DNA of 64,000 nt, from NCBI GenBank assembly GCA_014529385.2, contig CM043946.1, forward strand, positions 34,242,558 through 34,306,557, read 5' to 3'. This DNA comes from Adiantum capillus-veneris (Eukaryota > Streptophyta > Polypodiopsida > Polypodiales > Pteridaceae). Below, piece after piece: positions 1 through 12,000 of this stretch. Made by a program: the position numbers and the translations under genes. Position 1 is the first letter of the stretch. Each line of letters starts with the position of its first letter. A model generated the notes under the pieces. It was not told where the DNA came from, ran no database searches, and saw only the letters and a program-made list of their open reading frames with translations.

Positions 1-699
1 ATAAGAATGAGGATATGCTCATACACCATCCGACATTGTCACAAGATGATGTGTCAAATATGTTATCACGTCTTCAAAAGGCAGAAGTTTGTGCCCATAT
101 TTAAGATTCCATAAAGCTTGATGGAGAGGCAATGGCTATGGAGTTCTATTATAATCCTTTCTTTGTAAGGACATGTAACCCTTTGAGTATTTCAATGTGT
201 AATGCTCCAAAGTTTTGTTTTTTTGTTGGAAAAAATAGACTTTGCATGGAGCACACAAAAATGCACTAAACTAGAATCTTTGGTAGACATATTTCTCCTT
301 CAAACATGTATTAAATAATTACATGATCCCAATGATGAGTCTAACTATGTACTTCGCATTTTTGGTCTCAAGGGTGTTCTTTAGCATGGCTTGATACAAA
401 GATGTTTGATTTCTAAGAATAACTAGAACATGTAATGTCTTCCTAAACCAATATCATGAAATAATTCATACATTTGTCTTGTCTCCATTGATAGAGAGGG
501 GATTTTAGAACTTGAGTATCACCCAACCATACTTTTGATATGTTAGTATAAACTTCCAATTACAATTTTTCCTTCATGATCTATGGTAGTCTTGATAGTG
601 AAATTCTATTTATAAAAATGGAAATTTCCTTAGTAGTGGAGAAGCTTACAAAAAAGGTTCATTTCTTAAAAAAGCTTGCCAAAGAAAGCTCGCAAGAAA
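1..699. other. anonymous DNA, no gene seen
   Basis: AT-rich sequence without a convincing open frame, splice-bounded exon or transposon domain on either strand. An 87-codon frame beginning at 576 runs into the LTR-like scrap listed next, so it is not a gene candidate. Confidence 0.5.
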
Positions 700-835
700 A
701 TCAAATCCATTGGAGGGGGGCCGTCTCCACAGAATCTGGTCCTCAACTGTTGTCATGTTCTCTAAACTCTCTCTCTTGCAAAAGTATTATTCATGCCATG
801 TTAAGTAAATGCTATGTTTATGTTGCTACCATCAA
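700..835 (+). repeat. LTR scrap related to the 51.7-58.8 kb gypsy LTRs
   Basis: The stretch follows, in the same order and spacing, the end part of the LTRs near 52,960-53,080 and 58,555-58,680: a G-rich 'ggaggggg' block, then 'ctggtcctc', 'ctctaaactctc', 'aagtatt' and 'catgccatgtt'. It is diverged by substitutions and small indels, so it is an old relic rather than a recent copy. The rest of the LTR and any coding region are missing. Confidence 0.55.
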
Positions 836-2640
836 TTAAGTTCACTCTCTATTCTTACAAAGTAATTCCATAAAAGTGCTATCTCTAATTTTCGCTACTC
901 TCAAAGTTCATAGTCCATGTCCATTACAGATTATCATGTAGATAAGGTTATCAATAACCTTAATGAGGGGTCTTCAACCTATAAATAGGCCCCTCTCCTT
1001 CTTGTAAATCATTCACAATATCTCACAAAGCATCCCAACATTGTTTACACGAGGAGAGATTTAGGTGTAATGGGGAAAAACTCTATGAACTTTCACTCCC
1101 AATCAAAAGAGATTCTTTTTCACAAATATACAAACAAGTTGAAGGTTCACTTGCAACAATAAGCGGAAAAGGAGTTCAAGCCATGTAAAGTTGTGAAATG
1201 AAACGAGTGGCAAAGGACCCAATACTATAATTAAGGTGAAGTGTCATAGTGGCATTCTAGAGCAAACAAGTGAGGACTTCACAAGGCCTACCAATTGCCA
1301 AGGACTAAGGTTTGAAGGGTGAATGTACTGGAGTTAAAAAAATTCACACCTTTGTTCTGATTCCAATTGCACAAATCCCATGCGAGTCGAAGCAAAAAAC
1401 CTTTTTATTTAAAGTGCTCAGTTGAGTGCTTGAATTGCATTAATAATAAGCGGTTACAAATAGCATTGGCATATTCTTTGCACATTGTTTTCCAAAAAAA
1501 TTACATCGACGGAGGCGCGCCACCCGACTAACCTTACTTACGTAGCTTGCAGTTTTGGTTCCTACTACAGTGGAGTTTCCATAGGCACATTTCTAGAACA
1601 ACATTTGTGTCTAGAGGATCACACTTCTTCTAAAACAGAAGCACATTTTTGGACTGCCAAGTGGATCCCACCACAATAGCTCTTACTATGCATATGTCAG
1701 TCAGAAGATCCAAGTTTTCAATGCATCTGGAGCCCATAACAAGGTCGTGTCTAAAGACGAGAGTTTCTAGATGTATGTAAAACCTATTTTTGATAGTGCG
1801 AGTGAAGTATTTGATTTCAAACATCACTAGAACAAGTGTGTGAAGGTTTGATTAGGGTGCTTGCATTTGACATAGGTACCTTCCGCTAGACCTCTAGTTT
1901 TGGATTTATCTTTGTTTGGGATGAGACCAAACAAAACTCTCCAAACGAGGACTTTGTCTCTCTTTTCACATTTGGCCTTCAAGATGTTTCCAACTACTTG
2001 ACTCCCTTTGCATGCTTCTTAATTTTTGGACCAGATACTATTGAGGTGTTCAATCTGCCCCACTGTAAAGCAGGGATTCTTGTAGACTGTTTTAGTCTTG
2101 GGCAAGTGAAAATTTCTTTCTTCTAGCCACTTTCAAAATTTCCAATCATGCGGTGTGGATCAAAGAGGAAGGATTAGGTTTGAGACCTTTTTCATTACAA
2201 ATAAGGAATTCCTCGTGGAGCGAGAGATTGTAGCAAGCCTTCAGAATCAAACAACCTTATGAGTGCACAGGGTTGTCTGGCCACAACCAAACCCATGACC
2301 TAGGTCACAGTGGTCGAATGCTCAACCAACCAAGAGCTCCTTTGGAAAAAAAGGCACACCATTTTAAAGCCTCAAAAAGTATAGCTTAATCTCTCTCCAT
2401 TTATAGCTATATGTGTTGATTACATAGGTTTTGTTAATCACTTTTTTTTCAAAACTCACAACGGTGAGTGAATTATTTTATTATGACCAAAAAATTATAG
2501 ATGCTAGTCATGCTCCTAACAAGCCATGATGTTGGTGTAGCTAAAGTTTGCCAATGCTACGAAGTGAGCAAAGTAGGGCTATGTGTGCCTATAGGTAAAT
2601 GCCAAAGTGGTGAAGTGGGAATGAGTTGATGAAATTTTAT
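836..2640. other. intergenic, no gene supported
   Basis: No recognisable protein domain or RNA gene. It holds one copy of a dispersed repeat (1,075-1,225, listed separately) and several frames of 60-80 codons with no domain signature. A TATA-like string 'tataaatagg' lies near 980 but no gene follows it. Confidence 0.45.
1075..1225 (+). repeat. dispersed repeat, second copy at 39,960-40,110
   Basis: Shared ordered blocks with the later copy include 'aaatatacaaacaag', 'gttgtgaaatga' and 'agtggcaaaggaccca', and the gaps between them are similar. Both copies run in the same direction. The family is unassigned; old LTR or leader sequence is the most likely source. Confidence 0.6.
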
Positions 2641-2645
2641 TCAAA

Positions 2646-2647
<2 letters not shown>

Positions 2648-2684
<37 letters not shown>
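2648..2684. repeat. (GT)n microsatellite
   Basis: Uninterrupted GT dinucleotide run. The minus-strand open frame spanning it translates it as alternating Thr-His, a sign that this frame is not a real gene. Confidence 0.95.
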
Positions 2685-2687
<3 letters not shown>

Positions 2688-2879
2688 GTCTTAATAAGTA
2701 TTTTGGTGCATTTGCTTTTGTGCAAACGGAGTTTTTCTAGTGTTAGTGTGTTGTTTTGAAGGTCCATTCCCCCTCTCCAATGTCTCTCAGCAACCACAAA
2801 TACATTGGCTAACATGAAAGCCACCCTCGGCCATTGGAAAAGCAGAGAGAAACTTGACTAAAACATGGAAAAAATATTT

Positions 2880-4400
2880 AATACTACTCAAACAATACGG
2901 CTTGAACTTCCCAGTTCCATTCATAAGACTTCATCCCTTTCCCTAGGGCAACCATCACTTTCTTGCTATCTTGAATATGCTCTAAGAACTTAGTTGTTCC
3001 ATACGTGTTTGAAATAGCAAAATCTAATAGTTTGTGTGCCAATAAGTAGCACTTGACTCTTGAGTACCTCCGCCCCAAATAAAGATTATTTTCAAAGAAA
3101 CCTATCTTATAGGTGTTTTTGAATCCCTTTGCAAATATTCCCTGTTAGGTCGCAGATTGTTGAACACTCATTAAATAAGTTAGGGAGGTCCTCACTAGCC
3201 GTTTTGGATCTCAAGCATTTATATGGGCCAGTTTCTTTGTCTAGAATCTTCATCCTAGTAGGTAAGGCTCCCAAAAGGACCTTCCATAGAAAAATCTTTA
3301 TCTCCTAACTCGCCATTTTGGGTTCCAGATGTTCTTTCCAATTGCTATCCATCTTGCTTCCGACCATTGCTTGCCCCACTGATTGTTTAAGGGGGGGAGC
3401 CAATCAGGTGAGACCATGAAGCTATAATACGCTTCCTTGGTTTGAGGTTTCAAGAAGTGTCTGTTTTTGGGCCATAACCATGCTTTCCTCTAAAACTTGG
3501 ACTCACGGGTAGGTATCTAACATCCATCTAGTTGTTCCAAAGCTCTATTGGCCAGTAGCCCTTCATTCCCACTGAGGTGGAACTGGGAGGCCAATGTGTC
3601 TATTCCTTTCCAACTACTGTTTCCTTTGTCCTAAAGTTGGCCGAGTCATTGAAAACCTTTATTATTGACTTTTTTGGTAATATCTCTCCAGAGTGGGTTC
3701 AAAAGGATACTTCCCAACTTAGATAGCCAATGGGACCAGTGAGTTATAGAGTTGTGAAAGTACCTTGTTATTTATCCCCATTCCAAGGCCTTTGTTGCTT
3801 TGTTGCACTTCCAAACTAACTCACTCATTGTGTCCCCAAGTTTCAAGTGAAACCACCAAGGGACAAAAACTTATCCTTTATCTCAAGACCTTTTCATTGG
3901 CCCCCTTGCTAGCATAGTTAGTTAATCATGGCCTTTGTCATAATGGTCCATGCCTTTCTTGCTTTGCAATTGCAACTACAAACTTGGCACACTAGACCTC
4001 CACATAGGTACTAAGGTCAAGAATACCAAAGTTGCCTTCCTCTACAAGTCTCGCAATCGAATCCCAACTTGCCCAATGCCAAGGCATTGAGTCTTTAGTG
4101 TTGTTTCCATAAAAATATCTTCACCAATTTTAGGAACTCTTTCTAGTTGCATTTGGCCCACTTTAGCCTTCACTTTCATCTAGAGCACACAAGAGGTGAA
4201 TGGTATAGAAATAGCAAGATTTTGGCCAAAACTTTGGCCACTGTTTCCTCGTCTTTGAACTGCACTGAGAAGAAACCTTTTGCCAAGTATTGAGCATTGG
4301 ATACAGAACCCCCTAGATTAAGTACCTTGGGGCTATGAAGCTAGCTAAGGAGTTTTGTTTTGTAGGAACCCTGCCCATGAAATAAAAAACCAACATAGAT
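2880..4400 (-). pseudogene. LINE (plant L1-type) relic, zf-RVT region
   Basis: On the minus strand this degenerate stretch keeps several signatures of plant L1-type elements. Near 3,245-3,304 is a block reading IKIFLWKVLLGALPT, the hallmark of the zinc-binding reverse-transcriptase domain that closes LINE ORF2. Near 3,975-4,080 is the segment with a W..W core followed by EEGNFGILDL, matching the part after the RT thumb where 'GGLGI.DL' is usual. A KGFFSVQFKDEETVAKVL block near 4,240-4,295 resembles the DUF4283 domain of ORF1-like proteins. Stops and frameshifts separate all of these, and the palm with its catalytic Asp pair is not visible, so the copy is dead. A 109-codon frame at 4,313-4,642 upstream is unassigned. 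The element type is inferred from motif order only. Confidence 0.55.
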
Positions 4401-4699
4401 TTAGCAATTTCTCTGAGTTCTTTCTTAATTAGAGCAAGAAGGTCCACAATGGTGAGAGAATCCTCCACATTGACTGTTTGAAGGAGTGTTCTTTTTAAAA
4501 TCTTGATAGGATGCCACAACATCCTTGATGAGGAAGGAGTCCAATTGAGCCCAGGAAAATGCAAGCTAGCACAACCTTGAGCATCATTATTGGTCCATGT
4601 AGTGTTGCAGAATGGGATTGAGGTGGATCCAAAAAAGTTCAAATCTCTAGTCTTGATGGAGACCCCTTCAATGCTCAGGGTTTGGCATCATGCATGCAT

Positions 4700-6960
4700 A
4701 GGTTGAAGTATATTTCAAGGTTTTTTTGGATGTTGTATACCCCCTTTAAAAGAGGGTGCAACAATTGCATGGTTTTGAATGGGACGAAGAAGCTCAAGAA
4801 TCTTTTGAGAGGGTGAAGTAAGTATTGTATCAATTACCTACGGTGTGTCCACCCAATCAAGAAGATGGTTTTTATGTTGCCATGATGGTATGGACAATGG
4901 CTATTGGGGTGGTATTGCTACAAAATGTGGGAAGGATCTATAAGCCTATCTATTTTGAAAGTAGAGTGATAAGTCCTCGAGAAGTGACCTACACCGAAGT
5001 GAGATAGTAGGTCATTGCCTTGGTTTTTTCCTACAAAAATTTCAAAGTGTATCTTATTGCGTGAAAGTTTTATGTGTTGACGGCTAACAATTTGTTGCCA
5101 GAAGTAGTGTTGCACTTGACGTCAAGAAAGCAGGTAGAATAACAAGAATTCAAGTTTGAGTTCAAGGTCGACCATACAAGTGAGTCTCACTTGGATATAT
5201 TTTTGTCAGCAAGGTCGTTGATTTGCCAATCTATCCCAGGGGTGGTGGGGGATGAAGCTAAAGAGGAGCCCGATTTAGTGGGATCTTTTACCATGTGGTT
5301 TGATGGTGCATGTAGGAGGGTGATAGAGAAAGAATGTGGACATGGTGATATGAGATTCACACGGAAAGTTTTTTTTCAGAGGCTTATGACTTGGAGGGTG
5401 TTCATACCAATAATGAGGCAGAGTATCTCACTTTGCACTTGGGATTGAAGCAGTGTGCTTAGTTTGGTATTTTCAGGTTGGCGGTAAAGGGTGATGCGTT
5501 TTTATTTATCAAGCAGTTGCTAGGCAAGTGGAAAGTGAAATGGGATTCATTAAAGCATTGGTGGCATGCCATTAAGAAGTTTCTAAAGGTTTTTGAAGAG
5601 GTTCAATTCAAGCATGTTAAAAGGGAGCAAAACCAGGAAGCGGATCAACTTGCAAGCAGCAAACTGCAAGTGCAGGTTACAAGTATATATGTGACCCCAA
5701 CCACTTATGCTGTCCATGTGACTTTAAAGGAAATTGAGGACTTTCTTAGCATGGTCCAGTGTTTAGAAAGGTTGTCCAAGGTGCAGAAACAGCGGTTAGT
5801 GCAGAAGTCTTGCAAATTTACATTGATAGGGAAGAATATTATAACCTATGTACGATATGAAATGCTGCAAAGGGTGCTTTACAAAGAAGAGGTTATTATG
5901 ATGTTGCATCATTGTTATTGTATTGAGTTCTAAGAGCAAGATTTTGGTGGCCTTCGGTGGTACGTGATGTACACTATTGGTATAAAACAGGCCATGAATG
6001 CTAGACTATGGGTGAGAGGATGCTAATAGACGAGTCACATAAAGCTATCATTGCCCATAATTCTTTTGAGAAGTGGGGTTTGGACAACATTGATCCACTC
6101 CCGAAGTTGGCAAGTAATAAGAAACACATTGTGGTGGCTATTGACTACCTTACTAGGTGGGTTTGAGGCCAAAGATATGAAGGAGGTAAATGCTAATGTG
6201 GTAGCTCAGTTTGTTTTTTACAAGATTTGATGTGGTTTTGGAGTGTCATGGGTGCTCATGTCAAATAGAGGACAAGGATTTAGAAGCACACTTATGAAGG
6301 CTTTGGTGGAGAAACTGGGCATCCAACACCGGTTCTCTTAACCTTATCATCCTCAATGCAATGGTTTGGTAGAAAGTGAAAATGATGAAATCATAAATAT
6401 GCTCACGAAGTGTGTTTACAAATAGGAAACAAAGTGGGAAGTGAATTTTGAAAAGTGTTTATGGGCATATAGGATGTCCTACAAAGTGGCGACCAATTTT
6501 ACCCCATTCAAGCTGGTCTATGGTAAGGAGGCAGTGTTGCAAGTGCATATGCAACTCGATGCTTTAAAAGAGATATGGCAAGTCAATGCCACACAACAGG
6601 GGATGATACAAGGTCAAATTGTCAGTCTCCAAACTTTACAAATGAACAAGGAGGTGGCAACAGATTATTATGTAAAGAAACAGGAGAAGCGGATTGCTGA
6701 GTTTAAAGCTTGCCAGATAAGAACATACAAGAGGGTGATCTAGTAATGAAATATGAGACCTACTTGGATTTTACCTTCTAGAAGAAGGTAAAAGAAAAGT
6801 GGATGGTTCCATACATGGTGCATAAAACTTTTCCAAATGGGACCTATCAATTGGTGAGAGCGAATGGAAAGCTGATGAGAAGCTACTTAGAAGTTAGAAA
6901 TAGGGTGAACGGGTGCAACTTAAGCTGTACTTCAATAGGAGTTTGATGCCGGATGTAAAC
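4700..6960 (+). pseudogene. Ty3/gypsy pol relic with second (archaeal-type) RNase H
   Basis: Plus-strand pol remains in several frames. From about 4,700 the end of reverse transcriptase leads into RNase H (GVVLLQN near 4,905-4,925, equal to the usual GAVLLQ; the catalytic 'TDAS' before it is replaced). About 5,280-5,700 carries a second RNase H: SFTMWFDGACR, then GDAFLFIKQLLGKW, and HVKREQNQEADQLAS. This doubled RNase H is the mark of the Tat-type chromovirus-unrelated gypsy lineages. An integrase core follows from about 6,050 to 6,740 (VVAIDYLTRW; then YHPQCNGLVE and NFTPFKLVYGKEAV). At least five stops or shifts break it. No gag, protease or left LTR is seen, because the LINE relic abuts directly. 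It was very likely an autonomous element once. Confidence 0.75.
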
Positions 6961-8570
6961 TAGATTGTGTCTACGGGGTTTGGCAACCCACCTAAAGAGA
7001 CCCAGGGGCAATAAATATACAAATAATGTACATGTTATACATATGGTTGTGCTTTATTGGTATGCTTGATTGCTAACAAAGTGTTGCAGGTTTCAAGTTC
7101 AATGAAGTTTCTTTCGATTGAACATGAATGTTCAATAGGGGCTGGCAATGATGGTCCATGCAAAGTTGGTCAGAGCTAAGAGTGGTGCCAAGCAATGCAA
7201 AGGTTGCCTACAAGTGTGGGTCCAAATGTTGAGGTTGGTATGAGGGGCCCCCAGGGTAGTCACTTATCAAAAGACCCCTATATCACGTGCGTTCAAGAGG
7301 TAATTAATAATACCCCAATATACATACTATACTTACACTGTGAGACTATTTAAAAAACCCCCACCCCCCTCTATATGTATACATTTTTATACATTTTGGT
7401 CTTTTAATAATCCTCTCCAGTTAACTCACGTGATATCATACACATTCTAAAAAGTGACCGCCCTGGGAAGGGGCCTAGGCGAGCAAAGGCTAGTGCGAGT
7501 GTATGCATATTGTGGTTTTTAAAGCCAAAAAGGATCCAAGAAAGTCCAATTGAGAAAGTGGTTCCAAGTGTCCAAAAGACCGTTCAATGCACGAAAATGT
7601 AGTGTTCAAAGTGCTCCCCATCTAGATGGCTCCTCAAACGGAGCCGATGTGAATTATATCAAAGTTCAAAGTTAGAAAGCTTTGTAGATTCTCGACGGGT
7701 GTGGAAGATTGGGATAAATGTCCAGAGATGATGCTAGCAGATAGGGTTGAAGAGATAGAGTTATCGAGCATGTTGGTCTTCTTGTATTGTCAATCAAATC
7801 TCCAGAGAGAAAGATATGGCGAGTTGAATATTGGCCCATGGCCAGTTATGGGCCAACTTACCTTCATTGGAAAGCGTGCCAACTAGGAATTTTTGGGCCA
7901 CAACGAGGTTCTAGATTGTCATATGCGCTATGTGGGGTTAGCGTAAATTGACGGCTCATCAAATAGATTCCTTAGGGCCAAGATATTGTGCCAAAAGGCA
8001 ATAGGGCATGCCAAATGATTTTTTCATTTTTTGGCCTGGTCAACTTGCGGACCCAGGGAGATCAAGTCATGTCGGAATTTATATAGATTGTAGCACGAGA
8101 CCGAGATTTTCACTGAAGCTCAACATCTTAATGATTGGAGTTGCAGGCAGCAGCTGGAAACCAATTCAGATCGAGAGAAAAAACTTCAATTTTTTGAAAA
8201 TTTTTAAGAGGTATGGAGGCTTGAGGGGCAGTCTGGCCAGTGGACGCCACGTGACAAGGGGACATAGTCCCACATGCAAAAAATGGCACCTAGGTTGCAG
8301 GTTATATGGCTTGGAAATTGTGGTGCTTGGTGACAGCGGGCACGTGTGGGAAAGCCCGCCGGCGGTGCTAGTGGCCGATTGACGTGAGCAAAATGGTGAT
8401 GTGGCATTTAGGGGCAGTGCCCATGGGCCCTTCAAAATGGCCAACCCTTTTATGTTGAGGATAAGAGCCCTCTCTTGGGCTGTCACGATGCTGTGAAAAC
8501 TGAGAGAGATTAATGAGGTGCTTCCCATGCAAGTGGGTAAACGGAACTTCTGAGCTATCATGGAACTATC

Positions 8571-8582
8571 AGATATATAAAA
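8571..8582 (+). promoter_or_regulatory. TATA-box-like motif
   Basis: The string 'atatataaaaag' is a good match to a plant TATA box and is followed within about 100 bp by non-coding, GA-rich sequence. If the surrounding DNA is an LTR, this would be its core promoter. Not tested by any other signal. Confidence 0.3.
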
Positions 8583-8772
8583 AGTGAACATATAAAGGAG
8601 GCAAAAAAAGGGGTCAAAAAGAGCTGAACGAGCTAGAGGGAGAATTGTAAATATTTAGAGGCCTTTGGCCTATGGGTTTCTTTTAAGAGAAAGTGAGAGA
8701 GAATATCTTTCTTTGTGTAAGCTATGGAAGCTTTGTAAGCGCCTTGACAGAAGAAGCTCCCTTTCCCCCTTC

Positions 8773-8777
8773 TTGAT
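8773..8777. repeat. left target-site duplication TTGAT (Copia)
   Basis: TTGAT directly precedes the LTR end at 8,778 and recurs directly after the other LTR end at 29,378. LTR retrotransposons make 5-bp duplications at integration, so the pair ties the two distant LTRs to one insertion. Confidence 0.7.
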
Positions 8778-8990
8778 TGATAGGGTCAGAGTGTGCAGAA
8801 GACAGAAGGAGTGTGCAAGAGAGGGAAGGAGAAGGGGGAAGGAGATGAAGGAGAAGCTACACAGGGAATTTTGTTAGTGGAGAGGAAAGTGAGAGAGTGG
8901 TCAACTCTCTCACTTTCTCTCCCTATATTGATTAGGGAAAAGAAGTAAGTAAGGGTGGTTTCCCACGGCCACCTGGCCTACACCCCAACA
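8778..8990 (-). repeat. Copia 3' LTR
   Basis: On the minus strand it begins TGTTGGGGTGTAGGCC at 8,990 and ends CCCTATCA at 8,778. It contains the palindrome-like 'gagagtggtcaactctctc' near 8,892-8,910. It matches 29,170-29,378 along its full length, apart from a diverged block around 8,840-8,870 and scattered changes. Confidence 0.8.
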
Positions 8991-9000
8991 ACCTCCCACT
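8991..9000 (-). promoter_or_regulatory. Copia polypurine tract
   Basis: Read on the minus strand this is AGTGGGAGGT directly before the LTR start TGTTGGGG. 'AAGTGGGAG' before 'TTGTTGGG' is the usual plant Copia plus-strand priming site. It fixes the element's direction. Confidence 0.8.
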
Positions 9001-9019
9001 TGAAGGTCATGGTGGACAA

Positions 9020-12000
9020 TAGTGGCATCAGTATAGTTAGTCTATACAAAGCTGATGAAGCATCACTTAGTCTTCATCCTACACCCATAAGTTCTATGCA
9101 ATGTGTAAATCACTCCGAGGCTAGGCTCTTTGTAAGAGCATCTGCGGGGTTCTCGTCAGTGTGGACTTTCACAAGCCGATGCGCGTGCTAGCCAAGGCAT
9201 CTCATATAACATGGTATCTGATCTCTATGTGTTTCCACTTTGAGTGAAACGCTGGATTCTTTTCCAAAGCAATGAAACTCAAACTATCACAATGTAGTAT
9301 TGGAACCTCGTGAATGCACAAATCTCCCACTAGGTGAGCTAACCATATGGCTTCCTTGCTTGCATCAAACGCAGCAACATATTCTGCCTCAGTGGTAGAT
9401 GAAGACGTACAATCTTAGAGACATGATCTCCAAAAGATAGCTACTCTAGCAAGCATGAACACATAGCCAGATGTGGATCTTCTACGATCCATGCAACCCG
9501 CATAATCCGCATCCGTGTAACCTACAATAGATGCATCACTGTTTCCAAAGCGTAAACACTTGCTAGCTATACCCTTCAAGTATTTGAGGATTTTCTTCAC
9601 TCCTTCCCAATGATTCTTGCCACGGTTTTCCATATACCTACTAATAACCACTCCTACTGCATACGAAATGGTTGGTCTTGTGGCTACCAGAGCATACATT
9701 AACTTCCAACTACTGAAGAATATGGCACTTTTGCCATTTCCTCTTTCTTGGCAACTATCTTGGGAGAATCTTCCTTGCTAAATTTGGAGTATGCTAGCAT
9801 TGGGGTGCTCAGTGACTTCCCCCCCTGCATACTAAAATGTTGCAAGACTTCGTGGATGTTCTTTTCTTGAGATAATTCAAGAATTCCACGTTGCCTGTCG
9901 CTGTTGATTTTCATACCAAGAAAGTGATTTGCATTTACCAAATCTTTCATAGAAAACTGAGTTCTTATAATATTTTTCAATTGATTGATGTCATCAATTG
10001 ATTTTCTTGCAATAAGCTTATCATCTACATACAAGATCAAGATGATTAAAGAACCATCATTCAACCTCTTTGTGTATAAGCAATGATCCTCTTCACTTCT
10101 TATGTAACCCTGAGACTGCATGAATTTGTTGAATTTTTTATACACTGCCTTGAACCTTTCTTGAGGCCATAGAGTGTCTTTTTAAGTCTATAAACCAATC
10201 CTTCCCTCGTTGGGTTTTGGGTTTCACATACAAAACCCTCTGGTTGTTTCATGTAGACATCTTCATCTAGATCCGCGTTGAAGAAATGTTGTGTTTATGT
10301 CCATTTGGACAAGTTCCATGTCCTGGATAGCAACCAAGCCAAACACAGTGCAACGTGTAGTCATCTTGACTACTGGAGAGAAAATCTCATCTAAATCCAC
10401 ACCTTTTTGTTGCTTGAAACCCTTGTCAACTAGATGATCCTTGTACCTAGGCTTGCGATCTTCCACCTTATACTTCTTCTTGTATACCCACTTGCAAGGT
10501 AAATAATTTTTTCCTTTTGGTAGTTCAACCAAATCCCATGTCTCATTAGCCACAATCGAAGTGTATTCTTATTGCATAGCCTACTCCCACTTAACGCTAT
10601 CGTCCATTTGCATAACTTCTTTGTAGTAGGTAGGCTCTCCACTGTCAGTGACCAAAATGTGGTGTATACCTGGCTCAAACCGCTCGGGTGCATGTGATAC
10701 TCTTACAAACCATCTCAATGCCTTACTGCTGGACTCTGCTCTCTTCGAAGCAATAGTAGTATCTTGGACTTTGGGATTAGGTGAAAGACTACTGAACTGA
10801 GTTGGTTCGGAGGCTACATCCTCAAAATGAACGCGTATGTACTCAACTTATTTAATGGGCTGCTTGTGCATTTTGTATTCATTGAAAATCACGTGTAAGC
10901 TACGAATGACTATGGGATTTTGGGTGCCATAGACAATAGCCCATCTCTCCATTTGCACCATAGCCGATGAAAATACATTTGTGTAACCTGGGATTGAACT
11001 TGCGATGAAGTTCTCTGGGCACATGTGCATATGCCTCACATCCAAATACACGTAAATGCTCATAGCTTGGCATTTTCCCAGTCCATAATTCCTTTGGAAT
11101 TTTGAAATTCAAAGGAGAGCTAGGTGACCTGTTGATGATGGGCACTGCTGTTAGAACAACTTTACCCCAAAACTATGGAGTAAGCTTTGCCATAGACATC
11201 ATAGCGATAACACGCTCTTGAATTGGGTGATTCATTCTTTCAGCCATCCCATTTTGTGCGGATGTGTATGCAACAGTAAAATACACACGAATGCCTCTTC
11301 GATTGCAAAAACCCTTGAACTCTATGGAGACATATTCTCCACCATTGTCCATGCAAAAAGCTTTGAGCTTTTTTCTTGATTGGTTCTCAACAATGGAGAG
11401 GAATTTTTGGAACGTAGAAAGACCTCTTCCTTACACTTAAGGAGATACACCCACACCTTTCTGTTAGAATCATCTATAAATGTGAGAAAGTAGTTTTCCC
11501 CCCCTAGAGTTTTATGTGGAATTGGACCAAAAAAATCATTGTCCACTAAGTCTAGGGGTTCGCTTAGTTTCTTGCTCAATGGCGAAGATGTCAACCTAGT
11601 CATTTTGCCATATAAACAATGCTCACACACTGGAAGTCCGTGTAATCCAACACATGTAAGTAGCCAAAATGCTGAAGTGTTTTGATTACTTTTGGCTAAT
11701 ATGCCCCAGTTTCCTATGCCACAACTCGATAGACGGCAGCTCGGCAACATAGATAGAGTGTTTGTCGACACTGAATACAAACATAGAGTACAGGGATTCA
11801 TTTTTACGACCTTTCATCATGACAAGGTTGTTCTTGTGGATCAGCCAAGAACAATTATCAAAAACTATAGTGTAGCCAAGATCATCCAATTGCCCTATAG
11901 AAAGCAAGATCTTTGTAAGCTTGGGCACATTTTTGACATTCTGCAACACAAATGTAGTGCCATTATGCATCTGAAGTTTCACATCACCAATGCCAATAAT

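Larger units (their letters stand above)
6961..8777. other. no gene; possible LTR part with a TATA box
   Basis: No supported coding gene. The sequence lies just 3' of the Tat-type pol relic, where its 3' LTR would be expected. A purine-rich 'caataggggc' followed by TG occurs near 7,130-7,142, and a promoter-like 'atatataaaaag' near 8,571 precedes transcript-like CT- and GA-rich DNA. Overlapping frames at 8,008-8,591 on both strands have no domain. The LTR reading is inference; there is no second copy in the window to prove it. Confidence 0.35.

Noticed and set aside
8166-8591. 141-codon minus-strand frame
   Set aside because: No domain, overlaps a plus-strand frame of similar length, and contains no splice or promoter support.
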